Of a stretch of DNA of 64,000 nucleotides, positions 1-8,570 are shown one piece after another (position 1 is the stretch's first letter; each line of letters opens with the position of its first letter). The notes beneath the pieces are model-generated. The model made no database searches. It saw only the letters and a program-made list of their open reading frames with translations, and had not been told where the DNA came from. Made by a program: the position numbers and the translations under genes. The DNA comes from CAIMWS01 sp964409245 (lineage in GTDB: Bacteria; Verrucomicrobiota; Verrucomicrobiia; Limisphaerales; UBA1319): the NCBI GenBank assembly GCA_964409245.1, contig CAYPCQ010000018.1:27320-91319 (forward strand). Reading direction: 5' to 3'.

Positions 1-110
1 TTTTAAAATTTGGGGTGCCAAAGAGCCTTCTCCTGGCCCAAAGGAGGGTGCATTCTGCTGATCGATGGACCACTGAAACCCATCTATACCTTTGTAATAA
101 TCGGCTTGTG

Positions 111-1007
111 CTATAATCTCTGACCCGAAAGGCCGGCCTGTATGTCATCCAAAATTTCAACCAACCGACGCCCATACTCAACGTAGGAGTTAAACTGATG
201 CTCTTCGGAAGCTTTGATGGAAGCATCGTGGAATACCACCGCCAAGTGCGGTTCGATGGAAATCCCCCCCCCATACCCCCTGCCCAGCAAATCGGTGAGA
301 ATGCGCCGGACTTCGGCTTTGCCCTCCCCAGGATAAGTGTAAACCTCTTTCTGATCCTCAGCCCAATAAAGATCCTTCACATGGACGTGAACGATGTGTT
401 CACGGACATGATGGAAAAATTCCCAAGGATCCTGCTTGGGATAAGGCACTGGTTTGCTTCGGTCATTGTTGAAAACAGGATTCCCGGTATCAAAAACGAG
501 CTTTAACCCGGGAACGGCTTCAAGCAGTTTCAAGGTGAATGGCCATCCCATGCCGCCGTAGTTCATGCAATTTTCATGCACTGGCTGCAATCCGGCATCC
601 AGAAACATGGCGGTGATTTCCCGCAGACGCCGGAATCGCTCATCCTCCATCTGATCCTCGGTCTCGCGGATGGCGAAACTCATGATGCGAATGAAACGCG
701 AACCAAGGCGTTGCATCCGCGGGATGGCACGGCGCACCTCCGCCAGGGTAGGTTCAAAGGGCTGATCGATTTTTTTACCCCAATTGGCGATCGCAGAGCC
801 AAAACAATACACCCCAATGCCGGCATTTTCCAAGGCTTGGGCAACGCACTCGAAGGCAGCATCGGGGATATCATGCAAATTCCCGGGCGGAAATCCAGGA
901 GCTTGGATATTGCGCGCTTCAATGTATTTCCACCCGAGGGTTTTGGTGGCCCTGATTTGGGATTCCACTGCAACCCCAGCTTCGTCGGCAATACCCATCA
1001 AATACAT
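111..1007 (-). CDS. sugar phosphate isomerase/epimerase-like TIM barrel protein
   Basis: A 298-residue protein of the xylose-isomerase-like TIM-barrel (AP endonuclease family 2) superfamily, which usually isomerises or epimerises sugars or inositols with a divalent metal. Visible pieces are the barrel start MGIADEAGV, the conserved HENCMNYGG segment in mid-protein, FDTGNPVFN, VHVHVKDLYW and ISIEPHL near the end; these His/Glu/Asp residues are the usual metal ligands. No signal peptide is seen, so it should be cytoplasmic. The ATG at 1007 has an AAAGG Shine-Dalgarno about 6 nt upstream. It lies 63 bp downstream of a Gfo/Idh/MocA gene on the same strand, a pairing typical of sugar or inositol catabolism. 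The substrate cannot be told from sequence. Confidence 0.85.
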   Translation of the reverse strand: MYLMGIADEAGVAVESQIRATKTLGWKYIEARNIQAPGFPPGNLHDIPDAAFECVAQALENAGIGVYCFGSAIANWGKKIDQPFEPTLAEVRRAIPRMQRLGSRFIRIMSFAIRETEDQMEDERFRRLREITAMFLDAGLQPVHENCMNYGGMGWPFTLKLLEAVPGLKLVFDTGNPVFNNDRSKPVPYPKQDPWEFFHHVREHIVHVHVKDLYWAEDQKEVYTYPGEGKAEVRRILTDLLGRGYGGGISIEPHLAVVFHDASIKASEEHQFNSYVEYGRRLVEILDDIQAGLSGQRL

Positions 1008-1070
1008 AAAAACCTTTCTTTCATTTTGAGGATCCCACCGCAGGGGATCGGAATTTACCCGTGATCGGGC

Positions 1071-2234
1071 TTACTTGGTGAATGAACGTGTAAAATCCTC
1101 ACCAGTCGCAGTCACCACTTTTTTCTCGAATTTCGAATCGGCGACCAACTGGAGCAATTTGGCTTCGTAAGCGGTGCCATCCAGAGGGAGGCTGATGGCT
1201 TTATCTACAAGTGAAGAATACAACATGGCGTTGGCCAGTTCGACACTCGCCACCCCTTCGCGGGCCGGAGCGATCAAAGGCACTCCATCGAGGATGGAAT
1301 CCACAAAATTTTGGGCGATTTCATGGTGCTGTGCACCGGAAGCATCGAAAGGCAGTTCGATATTCCATACCTCGGGTTTGGCAAAGCCAGCTTTGGCAGT
1401 GCGGCCGAATTCCCGCATGGACACTTCGTTGCGAGTAAAGCATAGCTTGTTCTGCTCCAGAACAAGGCGGCCTCGGTCACCAGCAATTTCCAACCGGTTG
1501 GTGCCCGGAGCCTCGCCCGTGGAAGTAATGAAGACGCCGGTCGCCCCATTAGCATATTCCCAATAGGCGGTCACATTGTCCTCCACTTCGATATTATGAT
1601 AGCGGCCCAACTGGCAGTAACCTCGCACTTTGGCAGGCATGCCACAGAACCATTGCAGCAAATCGAGATTATGCGGGCATTGGTTCAGCAGCACGCCCCC
1701 CCCCTCCCCCTTCCAGGTGGCACGCCAACCACCGCTGGAATAATACGCTTCCGTGCGAAACCAATCCGTGATGGTCCAATTAAACCGGACAATCTCTCCC
1801 AAATCCCCTTGTTGGATCAGGTTCCGGATCTTTTTATAGCGAGCATCAGTTCGGAGTTGAAACATCGCAGCAAACACCAGCTTGGAATCGGTATGAGCGG
1901 CAAGCAAACGCTCGCAATCTGCCTTGTGCACCGATATTGGCTTTTCGACCAGCACATGCAAACCGCGCTGCAAAGCCAGAATGCCAAGGCTCGTGTGCAA
2001 ATAGTGCGGCGTGGCAATCACGATGGCGTCGATCAAGCCACTGTGAATCATCTCTTCGGCTGAACCGAAGGTTTTGACTTGGTTTTGGAATGGTTCCAAG
2101 TTGGTGGGAATGGCATCACTGACCGCCGTCAACTCACAGCGGGCCACTTTCTTATTAAGCAGGTAGGCGGCATGGAATTTACCCATGTTGCCCATGCCCA
2201 CTATTCCCAGGCGAATCTTATTCAGTTCACTCAT
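1071..2234 (-). CDS. Gfo/Idh/MocA family oxidoreductase
   Basis: A 387-residue NAD(P)-dependent dehydrogenase of the glucose-fructose oxidoreductase/inositol dehydrogenase family. The N-terminal Rossmann fold starts with GIVGMGNMGKFH, and the catalytic-lysine motif is VEKPISVH. The C-terminal alpha/beta domain carries GGGVLLNQCPHNLDLLQW with the usual His. The frame stays open upstream, but the ATG at 2234 places the Rossmann motif at the normal distance from the N terminus, so I chose it. There is no Tat signal, unlike the other two family members in this window, so it is cytoplasmic. It probably forms an operon with the downstream TIM-barrel isomerase. Substrate unknown. Confidence 0.88.
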   Translation of the reverse strand: MSELNKIRLGIVGMGNMGKFHAAYLLNKKVARCELTAVSDAIPTNLEPFQNQVKTFGSAEEMIHSGLIDAIVIATPHYLHTSLGILALQRGLHVLVEKPISVHKADCERLLAAHTDSKLVFAAMFQLRTDARYKKIRNLIQQGDLGEIVRFNWTITDWFRTEAYYSSGGWRATWKGEGGGVLLNQCPHNLDLLQWFCGMPAKVRGYCQLGRYHNIEVEDNVTAYWEYANGATGVFITSTGEAPGTNRLEIAGDRGRLVLEQNKLCFTRNEVSMREFGRTAKAGFAKPEVWNIELPFDASGAQHHEIAQNFVDSILDGVPLIAPAREGVASVELANAMLYSSLVDKAISLPLDGTAYEAKLLQLVADSKFEKKVVTATGEDFTRSFTK

Positions 2235-2332
2235 TGTATTGCCGTTTTTCTCCAACCCACTAGGGGGGAAATTATCAGCTTCCCGATGCGCCACGGGCAA
2301 GCCTTTTCTATCTGCTCCACCCCATGTGGCAA

Positions 2333-2350
2333 TAGGCACGGTTTTGGCGC
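2333..2350 (+). promoter_or_regulatory. possible sigma-54 promoter of glnB
   Basis: GGCACG at 2335-2340 is followed by TGGC at 2345-2348, giving the GG-N10-GC spacing of -24/-12 promoters. The -12 element is TGGC rather than the consensus TTGC. It sits about 70 bp before glnB, a gene that is often nitrogen-regulated. Seen: the motif. Inferred: its use. It overlaps no assigned gene once the upstream dehydrogenase starts at 2234. Confidence 0.35.
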
Positions 2351-2419
2351 GGTTTTGGGATGTGTTTGCCATTTACATCCCAATGCCCGTTGTTACGATC
2401 TCCTTCAGAAAGATCCACC

Positions 2420-2758
2420 ATGAAAAAAATTGAAGCTATCATTAAGCCTTTCAAACTCGAGGACGTCAAAGAGGGGCTTGCCGGTTTGGGCATTGAGGGT
2501 ATGACGGTCAGCGAGGTGAAGGGATTCGGACGCCAAAAAGGCCACACTGAAATTTACCGGGGCAGCGAATACACCGTGGATTTTCTGCCCAAAATCAAAA
2601 TTGAATTGGTCGTGGCGGAAAATATCGTTCAACCAGCCACGGAAGCGATCATTAAAGCCGCTAAAACCGGCAAAATCGGTGATGGGAAGGTTTTTGTCAG
2701 CAGCATCGAAAACGTGATCCGGATTCGCACTGGGGAAACCGGCGAAGCAGCGGTTTGA
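2420..2758 (+). CDS. glnB: nitrogen regulatory protein P-II
   Basis: A 112-residue PII signal protein, exactly the usual length. PII trimers bind ATP/ADP and 2-oxoglutarate and report nitrogen/carbon status to glutamine synthetase control, ammonium channels and transcription factors. The T-loop KGHTEIYRGSEYTVDFLPK is intact with Tyr51, the uridylylation site of the GlnB family. The second signature, GKIGDGKVFVSSIENVIRIR, is also present near residues 83-102. The start MKKIEAIIKPFKLEDV is the canonical GlnB N terminus, so the ATG at 2420 is preferred over upstream codons in the same frame. No amtB or glnA is adjacent. A sigma-54-like element lies about 70 bp upstream. Confidence 0.97.
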   Translation: MKKIEAIIKPFKLEDVKEGLAGLGIEGMTVSEVKGFGRQKGHTEIYRGSEYTVDFLPKIKIELVVAENIVQPATEAIIKAAKTGKIGDGKVFVSSIENVIRIRTGETGEAAV

Positions 2759-3313
2759 TTCAACCATCGGCCAGCGTGATCCTGAACTTTGCGGTTATCA
2801 TTGCAGCCCAAACACTTGCAGGTTTTTAGGCCGCAATTTGAGCCGTGATTTTGCTTTAAAACCGAAGTTATTGGGCCTCCTGCTGAGCCTTTTGATGCAC
2901 AGTCATTCACAACTCCAGTTACGAGGTGGCGGTCGAAATGATTTTCGACCACTTCCTAATGTGTTGAGCATGGGCATTTTGCGTGAGAAATCCAGCCTGT
3001 GAATAACTTGCGAATAACTGTTAACATGTTGTGCTGGTCAGGATGCGCATCTTCGCTTAGAAATTATCTCCGCGACCTGGATCGGCAAACCAAACAAAAA
3101 TCTAAGGGCGCGGATCTTTTAGGTTTTAGGGTTTTATAAGTTATTTAATGAGAGTCTGTTATAAATATGGGATGCAATTTTTTCCCGGTGTCAAGCCAGC
3201 GGAAGATGGATTCATTGAGGGCATCAAGCCACGCCAAAAGGCTCTGGATGAGGATGTTGCGATCAGGCGAAACGGTTTAGTGAATAACCTGCTAAATTAA
3301 AGGTGATTTCCCG
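2759..3313. other. candidate oriC: non-coding region with DnaA boxes before dnaA
   Basis: This 555-bp stretch has no convincing gene. TGTGAATAA at 2998-3006 is a perfect reverse-strand match to the DnaA box TTATNCACA. A one-mismatch copy, TGCGAATAA, follows at 3009-3017, 11 bp later, and another one-mismatch copy, AGTGAATAA, is at 3279-3287, 27 bp before dnaA. Between them, about 3115-3180, is a strongly AT-rich run of the kind used for duplex unwinding. Boxes plus AT-rich DNA just upstream of dnaA fit a replication origin, or dnaA autoregulation. Only three boxes are visible, so the oriC assignment is an inference. Confidence 0.5.
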
Positions 3314-4684
3314 ATGGAAAACACAGCGGCAAAAACTTGGAACCAGGCACTGGAAATCTTGCGGGGAAAACTAAACCCGGAAATTTTTAAGCTTTGGTTT
3401 GCGGCAATACAAGCCTCCAACCCGGGCAACGGGGTCATTCGCCTTCATGTGCCAGATGATTTCAGCATCGTCTGGTTGAAGGATAATTACCTCGATTTGA
3501 TCCAAAACACGTTGATGCATGTGTCGGGCCAGACTTGGGATGTGCAGTTTCAAGCAGGTTCGATGCCCGTTCCAACCATTCAGGCCAATCCGGTGCTAAA
3601 GAAGGAAAAGGCCCGTCCGCGCACGAAGGATGCTTCCCTTGGCGGCCATAATGGGACTCCCGATGCCTCTTTCAATCCTCGTTATACTTTCGAGAACTTC
3701 GTGGTGGGCAGCAATAACAACTTCGCCCATGCTGCCGCCCTGGCCGTGGCTCAAGGCCCGGGCAAATCCTACAATCCACTCTTTTTATACGGCGGAGTCG
3801 GCTTGGGGAAAACCCACTTGCTCCACGCCATTGGCCAGCATGTGCTGCAAACCGTCAAAGGTTCGCACGTTGCTTTTTTATCTTCGGAGAAATTTACCAA
3901 CGAATACATCGATGCCATTCAAAACAGCCAACTGATGCGGTTCCGCAAGAAATACCGCATGATGGACTTGCTGCTAATCGATGATATCCAATTCCTGGCA
4001 GGTAAGGAGCGTATTCAAGAAGAGTTCTTTCACACGTTTAATGCCCTTCACGAAAACCACAAGCAGATCGTGCTCACTTGTGATCGGCCGGCCAGCGAAA
4101 TCCAAAACCTGGAGCATCGGCTCGTCTCGCGCTTTGAGTGGGGCTTGGTGACGGACATGCAACCACCCGATGTGGAAACCCGCATGGCCATTCTCCGGAA
4201 AAAAGCAAATTCCATGGGAGTTGAGCTTCCACCGGAAATACTCCAATTCATTGCGGATCGTATTCGCTCGAATGTCCGGCGTTTGGAAGGCGCCCTCATT
4301 CGGGTTAGCACTTATACATCCTTAAATGGCAAGAAACCCACGTTGGAGTTGGCCGAAAGCTTATTGCGTGAACTGCTCCATGAGGAGGGCCGCACGGCCA
4401 TCACTATTGAACTGATTCAGAAGCGGGTGGCCGACTATTTCGATATCCGCCTGGCGGATATGGCCAGCAAGCGGCGGCCGGAAAACATCGCCTTTCCCCG
4501 CCAGATTGCCATGTATTTGGCACGCCAGCTCACTGGCAGTTCCTTGAATGAAATCGGCGAAGCCTTTGGCGGACGTGATCATGGCACCGTAATCCATGCC
4601 TGCCGGTTGGTGAAGGACCGAATGGAGGTCGATCCAAATGTCCGGCAAACGGTTGGATTCCTTGAAAAACAACTGGTGCGCTGA
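3314..4684 (+). CDS. dnaA: chromosomal replication initiator protein DnaA
   Basis: A 456-residue full-length DnaA, the AAA+ initiator that binds oriC boxes and opens the origin. Domain I (about 1-80) begins with the helical W-LEILRGKLNPEIFKLW region. A short domain II linker follows, then domain III with the family entry motif YTFENFVVGSNNNFAHAAA. Walker A is GGVGLGKTH (about 160-168), Walker B is LLLIDDIQFL (about 220) and sensor 1 is IVLTCDRP. Domain IV ends with the DNA-binding signature GGRDHGTVIHA (about 419). The ATG at 3314 follows an AGGTG ribosome-binding sequence at 3301. DnaA boxes lie just upstream. The neighbours (glnB, an ABC ATPase) are not the common dnaA-dnaN-recF set. Confidence 0.98.
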   Translation: MENTAAKTWNQALEILRGKLNPEIFKLWFAAIQASNPGNGVIRLHVPDDFSIVWLKDNYLDLIQNTLMHVSGQTWDVQFQAGSMPVPTIQANPVLKKEKARPRTKDASLGGHNGTPDASFNPRYTFENFVVGSNNNFAHAAALAVAQGPGKSYNPLFLYGGVGLGKTHLLHAIGQHVLQTVKGSHVAFLSSEKFTNEYIDAIQNSQLMRFRKKYRMMDLLLIDDIQFLAGKERIQEEFFHTFNALHENHKQIVLTCDRPASEIQNLEHRLVSRFEWGLVTDMQPPDVETRMAILRKKANSMGVELPPEILQFIADRIRSNVRRLEGALIRVSTYTSLNGKKPTLELAESLLRELLHEEGRTAITIELIQKRVADYFDIRLADMASKRRPENIAFPRQIAMYLARQLTGSSLNEIGEAFGGRDHGTVIHACRLVKDRMEVDPNVRQTVGFLEKQLVR

Positions 4685-4737
4685 GGCTTTCAGCAGGCCA
4701 TTGGCCGCCATATGAACCGGGCCGGCAATAATTGACT

Positions 4738-5724
4738 ATGGCTGCCATCGAAGTCCACCAGCTCAGCAAAGTTTTTCGCCAATACAAAAAGGAACCTGGC
4801 TTGGCGGGTGCCATCCGTGGGCTTTGGCGGCGGCGCTACGAATCAATTCCCGCCGTTAACGAAATCCGATTTGCCATTGAAAGGGGTGAATTCGTCGGTT
4901 TTTTGGGGCCCAATGGTGCCGGGAAAACTACCACCTTGAAAATGCTGGCTGGCCTGCTCTTTCCTTCCTCCGGCTCGGCCCGCGTGCTGGGATTCGTGCC
5001 TTGGGAGCGCGCCGATGCCTACCGCCGCCAATTTTCCTTGCTGCTGGGCCAAAAAAACCAGCTATGGTGGGATCTGCCCGCCCGTGAATCGTTGGAGTTG
5101 AACAGCAAAATCTACGGCCTGTCACCTGAGGTTTTTGCCAAAACCTTGGATGAATTAACCGCTCTGCTGAATGTGGCTGATAAGCTGAATGTCATGGTGC
5201 GGGAGTTGTCCTTGGGCGAGCGTATGAAGTTTGAACTGATCGCCGCCCTGCTCCACCGTCCCCAAGTCCTGCTGCTGGATGAACCTACCATTGGTTTGGA
5301 TGTTATCTCCCAAAAAGTGATCCGGGATTTTTTAAAACATCATAATTCACAGCATGGCACCACGATTTTGCTCACCAGCCATTATATGGCCGACATCGCT
5401 GAATTATGCCCGCGAGTCATCATCATTGACCATGGCCGGATCTTTTTCGATGGACAATTAACGGATGTCGTGGACCGTTTTGCGGATTTCAAACTCGTGA
5501 CGATTCAGTTGGCCGCCGAGCAATCCACCACCGCCGGCAAGCTTCTGGAATATGGTGAAGTGGTTGAAAACGGCCCTAATTGGTATAAAATCAAGGTGAA
5601 ACGCGAAAAGGTGGTTTCCGCCTGCAAAGCCTGGCTGGACCTGTTGCCAATCCAGGATTTGGATATTCAGGAAATCCCTATTGAAGACGTCATCCGGCGA
5701 ATTTTTGCGCAAGCCGTGAAGTGA
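4738..5724 (+). CDS. ABC transporter ATP-binding protein (COG4586-like)
   Basis: A 328-residue ABC ATPase with Walker A GPNGAGKTT (about residue 57), Q-loop region LLLGQKNQLWWDLP, signature LSLGERMK (about 157), Walker B VLLLDEPT and switch histidine in LLTSHYM. The LGQKNQLWWDLPA block and the long C-terminal regulatory tail resemble the COG4586 group that partners with ABC-2 type permeases of unknown substrate. Those permease genes normally follow immediately, but here the next gene encodes a secreted protein and no permease is visible in the window, so the partner must be elsewhere or is lost. The ATG at 4738 was chosen; an in-frame TTG at 4732 is possible. No clear Shine-Dalgarno is visible. 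Confidence 0.85.
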   Translation: MAAIEVHQLSKVFRQYKKEPGLAGAIRGLWRRRYESIPAVNEIRFAIERGEFVGFLGPNGAGKTTTLKMLAGLLFPSSGSARVLGFVPWERADAYRRQFSLLLGQKNQLWWDLPARESLELNSKIYGLSPEVFAKTLDELTALLNVADKLNVMVRELSLGERMKFELIAALLHRPQVLLLDEPTIGLDVISQKVIRDFLKHHNSQHGTTILLTSHYMADIAELCPRVIIIDHGRIFFDGQLTDVVDRFADFKLVTIQLAAEQSTTAGKLLEYGEVVENGPNWYKIKVKREKVVSACKAWLDLLPIQDLDIQEIPIEDVIRRIFAQAVK

Positions 5725-5754
5725 GTCATGAGCATCCCCTTCCGGGATCTGTAA

Positions 5755-7953
5755 ATGACGAGCCGATTAGGGGATGGACGGCCAAACCAATGTTTTGTAA
5801 GGATCATGGTGTTTAGCATGCATGGTATAACTGAGCATTTTACGCGATTGGACCAGCAGGGTCGGGGCCGCAGGTCGGCTGGCATAAGCTCGCCTTCAAT
5901 CCGCCAATTGGCCTGGGAATTGGCTGGCTGCCTTTGGTTTGGACTTTTCGGAGTAATCCTGTGGACGCCTCAGCCCGCCGTTGCGGCCCTGCCCATCACC
6001 AGCCAGCGCCAGGTGGTTTTGGCCGCCATGCAGGCCCGCCCGGATGATCCCTGGCCCCGCAGCCAGGGCCACGCCATCCTGGCTTGGCCGGGCAGCCCGG
6101 AAAACCTGAAGGCCTACCATGAACCAGGCGGAAGTTTCAGCCCGGCCATAGGCAGCTTTGGCATTTCGTTCTGGGTCACCGACGAAGCCGGATCCACTGT
6201 GGCCACCAGCGACCAATTCCCCACGAATCAAATCCAGCAAAGCTGGCGATTCGCCAATCCCCGCACCATTCCCGCCATTGCCACTGAAACACCTTATTAT
6301 TCCACCACTTGGAGTGGCATCGTGCCAGGAACTTGGAACCTGCATTTCCAATCCAAAACCAACGCCAATGCCAGGTATTGGCTGGTTATACGCAGCGTAG
6401 GGCCGGCCGGCGCTCCCATATCCGCTTTGGAATGGAATGGCCGCCAATTGACCGTCAGTAGCCGGTGGATTATTACCAGTGATCGGCCATTGACCTTGCA
6501 TGCCTTGGGCCATGAGGGTGATTCCGGATGGACCAAAAGCCAAAACCAAAACCGCCAATGGCGTGCCGCTGATGGTTGGTGTTTTGCGCGGTTGAGTCTT
6601 CCCGTCTCCCAGGACGCCAAAATCCAGGTCCGAGACCTTGGCCCCATTCCCCCCCCATCCTTGGTTTTATCCACGGTGCAGCCCCGGTTGGAATTATCGC
6701 TGCCGGATGAACGCTTCGCCGCCTGCCTGAATGCCCAGGTCAGCCAAATACTCATGTCGCTGGTAGGTCGCGAAAGCCGCTCCGGCGATCCAGCGTATTT
6801 CCCGGTTTGCTCCTTGCGGGATGGCGCATACATTGTTTCCGCCTTGGCTGGCGCGGGCGTTCTTGATGCGGCCAGGCAATTGGCCACGGGCTTGGTGGAG
6901 CGTGACTTTTTTGGCCCCACTGGCAGCGATGCCGACGCTCCTGGTTTAGCCATTTGGGCGATCTCAGAATTAACCTCTCGCCTGCGTGATCCCGCTTTGG
7001 ATCAGCTTTTATGGCCTAGTGTGGCACGTAAGGCAGCCTTGATCCAGGAGATGCAATCCGCCACCTGGCCGATCTTCAAACGGGCCGGATCACCAGTTTT
7101 TCCCAAGCATGCCCGCCGCCCCGATATTGAGTTGGTATGCGAACCATCGGATGGCCGATCGATCATGGGGAAAGTGGAGTGGAAACGCCCCGTGCTTTAC
7201 AACAATAGCGTAGCGTATTTGGGATACCTCCGCGCGGCTGAAATGGCGTTCCGGGTTGGGGATCCTTTAAGCGCCCAAAACTGGCGCAACCGGGCCGCCG
7301 AATTACGCCAGGGCTGGCAGGCCGGAATACAAATGCCGGCGGCCATCGAACCCCGCACCTACACCTTTTCCCTCTGGCCTGCCGGAATTCCATCCAACCT
7401 GGACACTTTTGTTTACAATTTGCAGAGCCGCTGGACCCAAGCCCGTGATGCTCAAGGCAAGTTTCGGGCCCATCCTTTTTGGCCTTCGATGGACCTGGCA
7501 GAAACCCATCAGTGGCTGCTCTTGGGCCGCCCCCAGTTTGCCATGTCCACGGTGGAGTGGTTTTGGAAGAATCAAGCTTCTCCCGGTCTCTACACTTGGT
7601 GGGAAGGCGATGGAGAAGACGACGTATTTCCCTTTTGGCAACGCTGCCGCGGCTGGGTCAAACCCGACTTGATCACCCCTCATTATGGAGTTGCCGCCCA
7701 GATGGTTCTGCTGCAATTGGACATCCTCGCTTATGTGGATGAAAGGGGGCCGGAACCGGTACTGGTTGTGGGCGCTGGCATTCCCACTCAGTGGATTGAA
7801 AAACCGCTTCGAGTTCGCGGCCTGGCCACCCGCGCCGGTTTGGTGGAGTGGGCTTGGGCCAATGGTGTAATGAAAGTCAATATCCTTGGCAAACGCATTC
7901 CGGTTCGTTTAGGAGCCAATTTCCCCCCGAACGCCATGATTCGCCTGTTTTAG
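5755..7953 (+). CDS. secreted protein with six-hairpin glycosidase-like region
   Basis: Up to 732 residues. A hydrophobic segment with a probable signal cleavage near AVAALP lies at about residues 50-75, so the true start is probably one of the downstream ATGs (5806 or 5818) rather than 5755. The N-terminal half is beta-rich and looks like a carbohydrate-binding or jelly-roll part. From about residue 340 the text PVCSLRDGAYIVSALAGAG and later GLYTWWEGDGEDDVF resembles the alpha/alpha six-hairpin barrel of glucoamylase/trehalase-type enzymes. A role in extracytoplasmic carbohydrate handling is inferred, and I cannot name a GH family. Its stop overlaps the convergent STAS gene by 4 bp. Confidence 0.65.
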   Translation: MTSRLGDGRPNQCFVRIMVFSMHGITEHFTRLDQQGRGRRSAGISSPSIRQLAWELAGCLWFGLFGVILWTPQPAVAALPITSQRQVVLAAMQARPDDPWPRSQGHAILAWPGSPENLKAYHEPGGSFSPAIGSFGISFWVTDEAGSTVATSDQFPTNQIQQSWRFANPRTIPAIATETPYYSTTWSGIVPGTWNLHFQSKTNANARYWLVIRSVGPAGAPISALEWNGRQLTVSSRWIITSDRPLTLHALGHEGDSGWTKSQNQNRQWRAADGWCFARLSLPVSQDAKIQVRDLGPIPPPSLVLSTVQPRLELSLPDERFAACLNAQVSQILMSLVGRESRSGDPAYFPVCSLRDGAYIVSALAGAGVLDAARQLATGLVERDFFGPTGSDADAPGLAIWAISELTSRLRDPALDQLLWPSVARKAALIQEMQSATWPIFKRAGSPVFPKHARRPDIELVCEPSDGRSIMGKVEWKRPVLYNNSVAYLGYLRAAEMAFRVGDPLSAQNWRNRAAELRQGWQAGIQMPAAIEPRTYTFSLWPAGIPSNLDTFVYNLQSRWTQARDAQGKFRAHPFWPSMDLAETHQWLLLGRPQFAMSTVEWFWKNQASPGLYTWWEGDGEDDVFPFWQRCRGWVKPDLITPHYGVAAQMVLLQLDILAYVDERGPEPVLVVGAGIPTQWIEKPLRVRGLATRAGLVEWAWANGVMKVNILGKRIPVRLGANFPPNAMIRLF

Positions 7954-8489
7954 CCCTTCAAGCTGCCATCTGACGGGAGATTTCCACCTTTTGCGGACTC
8001 AAGCTCTTCCTCCAGATAGGCCACCACATCCTTCAGTTTAATGATATTCTGGGGATTCAAGGACATCAATGTGCGGTGGGCCTCCAAGCTGGTTTCCGCC
8101 ACTTGGAGCATTCCGGGAGTTTGGGTCTCCCGGGCGGTATATTCCGCCAAGGGTGGAGCATCTTGCACCATTTGGAAAAGGTAACTCACTCCCATATTGT
8201 CCAACAAATCCATAATCCTGCTGTTGGGATTTAATAAGCGCAGGGGAGGCGCTCCGGGAACTGTCTGGCTCAAGCGCAAACAAAATCCGGCCAAAATCCC
8301 CAGAAAGGTGCTGTCCATCATCATGCAATCGGTCAAATCCAGCACAAAACTGGATACAGCCTTTTCCTTAAGGTGGTTCAGAATGGACTTGAAATGAACG
8401 CTGGCCGCAGCATTCGCCCAACCGATTACTTTCAGATATGCCAGGGTCGGCTCGACGGCAACCAAAATGCGTGCGGGAGTGATGCTCAT
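7950..8489 (-). CDS. STAS-domain protein (anti-sigma factor antagonist-like)
   Basis: A 179-residue protein whose first 110 residues read as a STAS domain: a beta strand, then FVLDLTDCMMMDSTFLGIL, where Ser60/Thr61 occupies the site that is phosphorylated in SpoIIAA-type anti-anti-sigma factors. This suggests partner-switching control of a sigma factor or other effector, but no RsbW-type kinase or PP2C phosphatase is adjacent. The C-terminal 60 residues have a charged helical region (LKDVVAYLEEELESAKGG) beyond the normal STAS length. It is a single gene, convergent with the preceding secreted protein, and its target is unknown. Confidence 0.8.
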   Translation of the reverse strand: MSITPARILVAVEPTLAYLKVIGWANAAASVHFKSILNHLKEKAVSSFVLDLTDCMMMDSTFLGILAGFCLRLSQTVPGAPPLRLLNPNSRIMDLLDNMGVSYLFQMVQDAPPLAEYTARETQTPGMLQVAETSLEAHRTLMSLNPQNIIKLKDVVAYLEEELESAKGGNLPSDGSLKG

Positions 8490-8570
8490 TTTACATTACC
8501 TGTGCATTAATATGTAACCATCTGACTGTTTCGTCAAGAAACTGGCCGGTAGAACAGAAGATTTGGACCG

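Noticed and set aside
1..110. possible 3' portion of another minus-strand gene
   Set aside because: One frame is open, but there is no ATG or ribosome-binding site and no recognisable motif in 37 codons.
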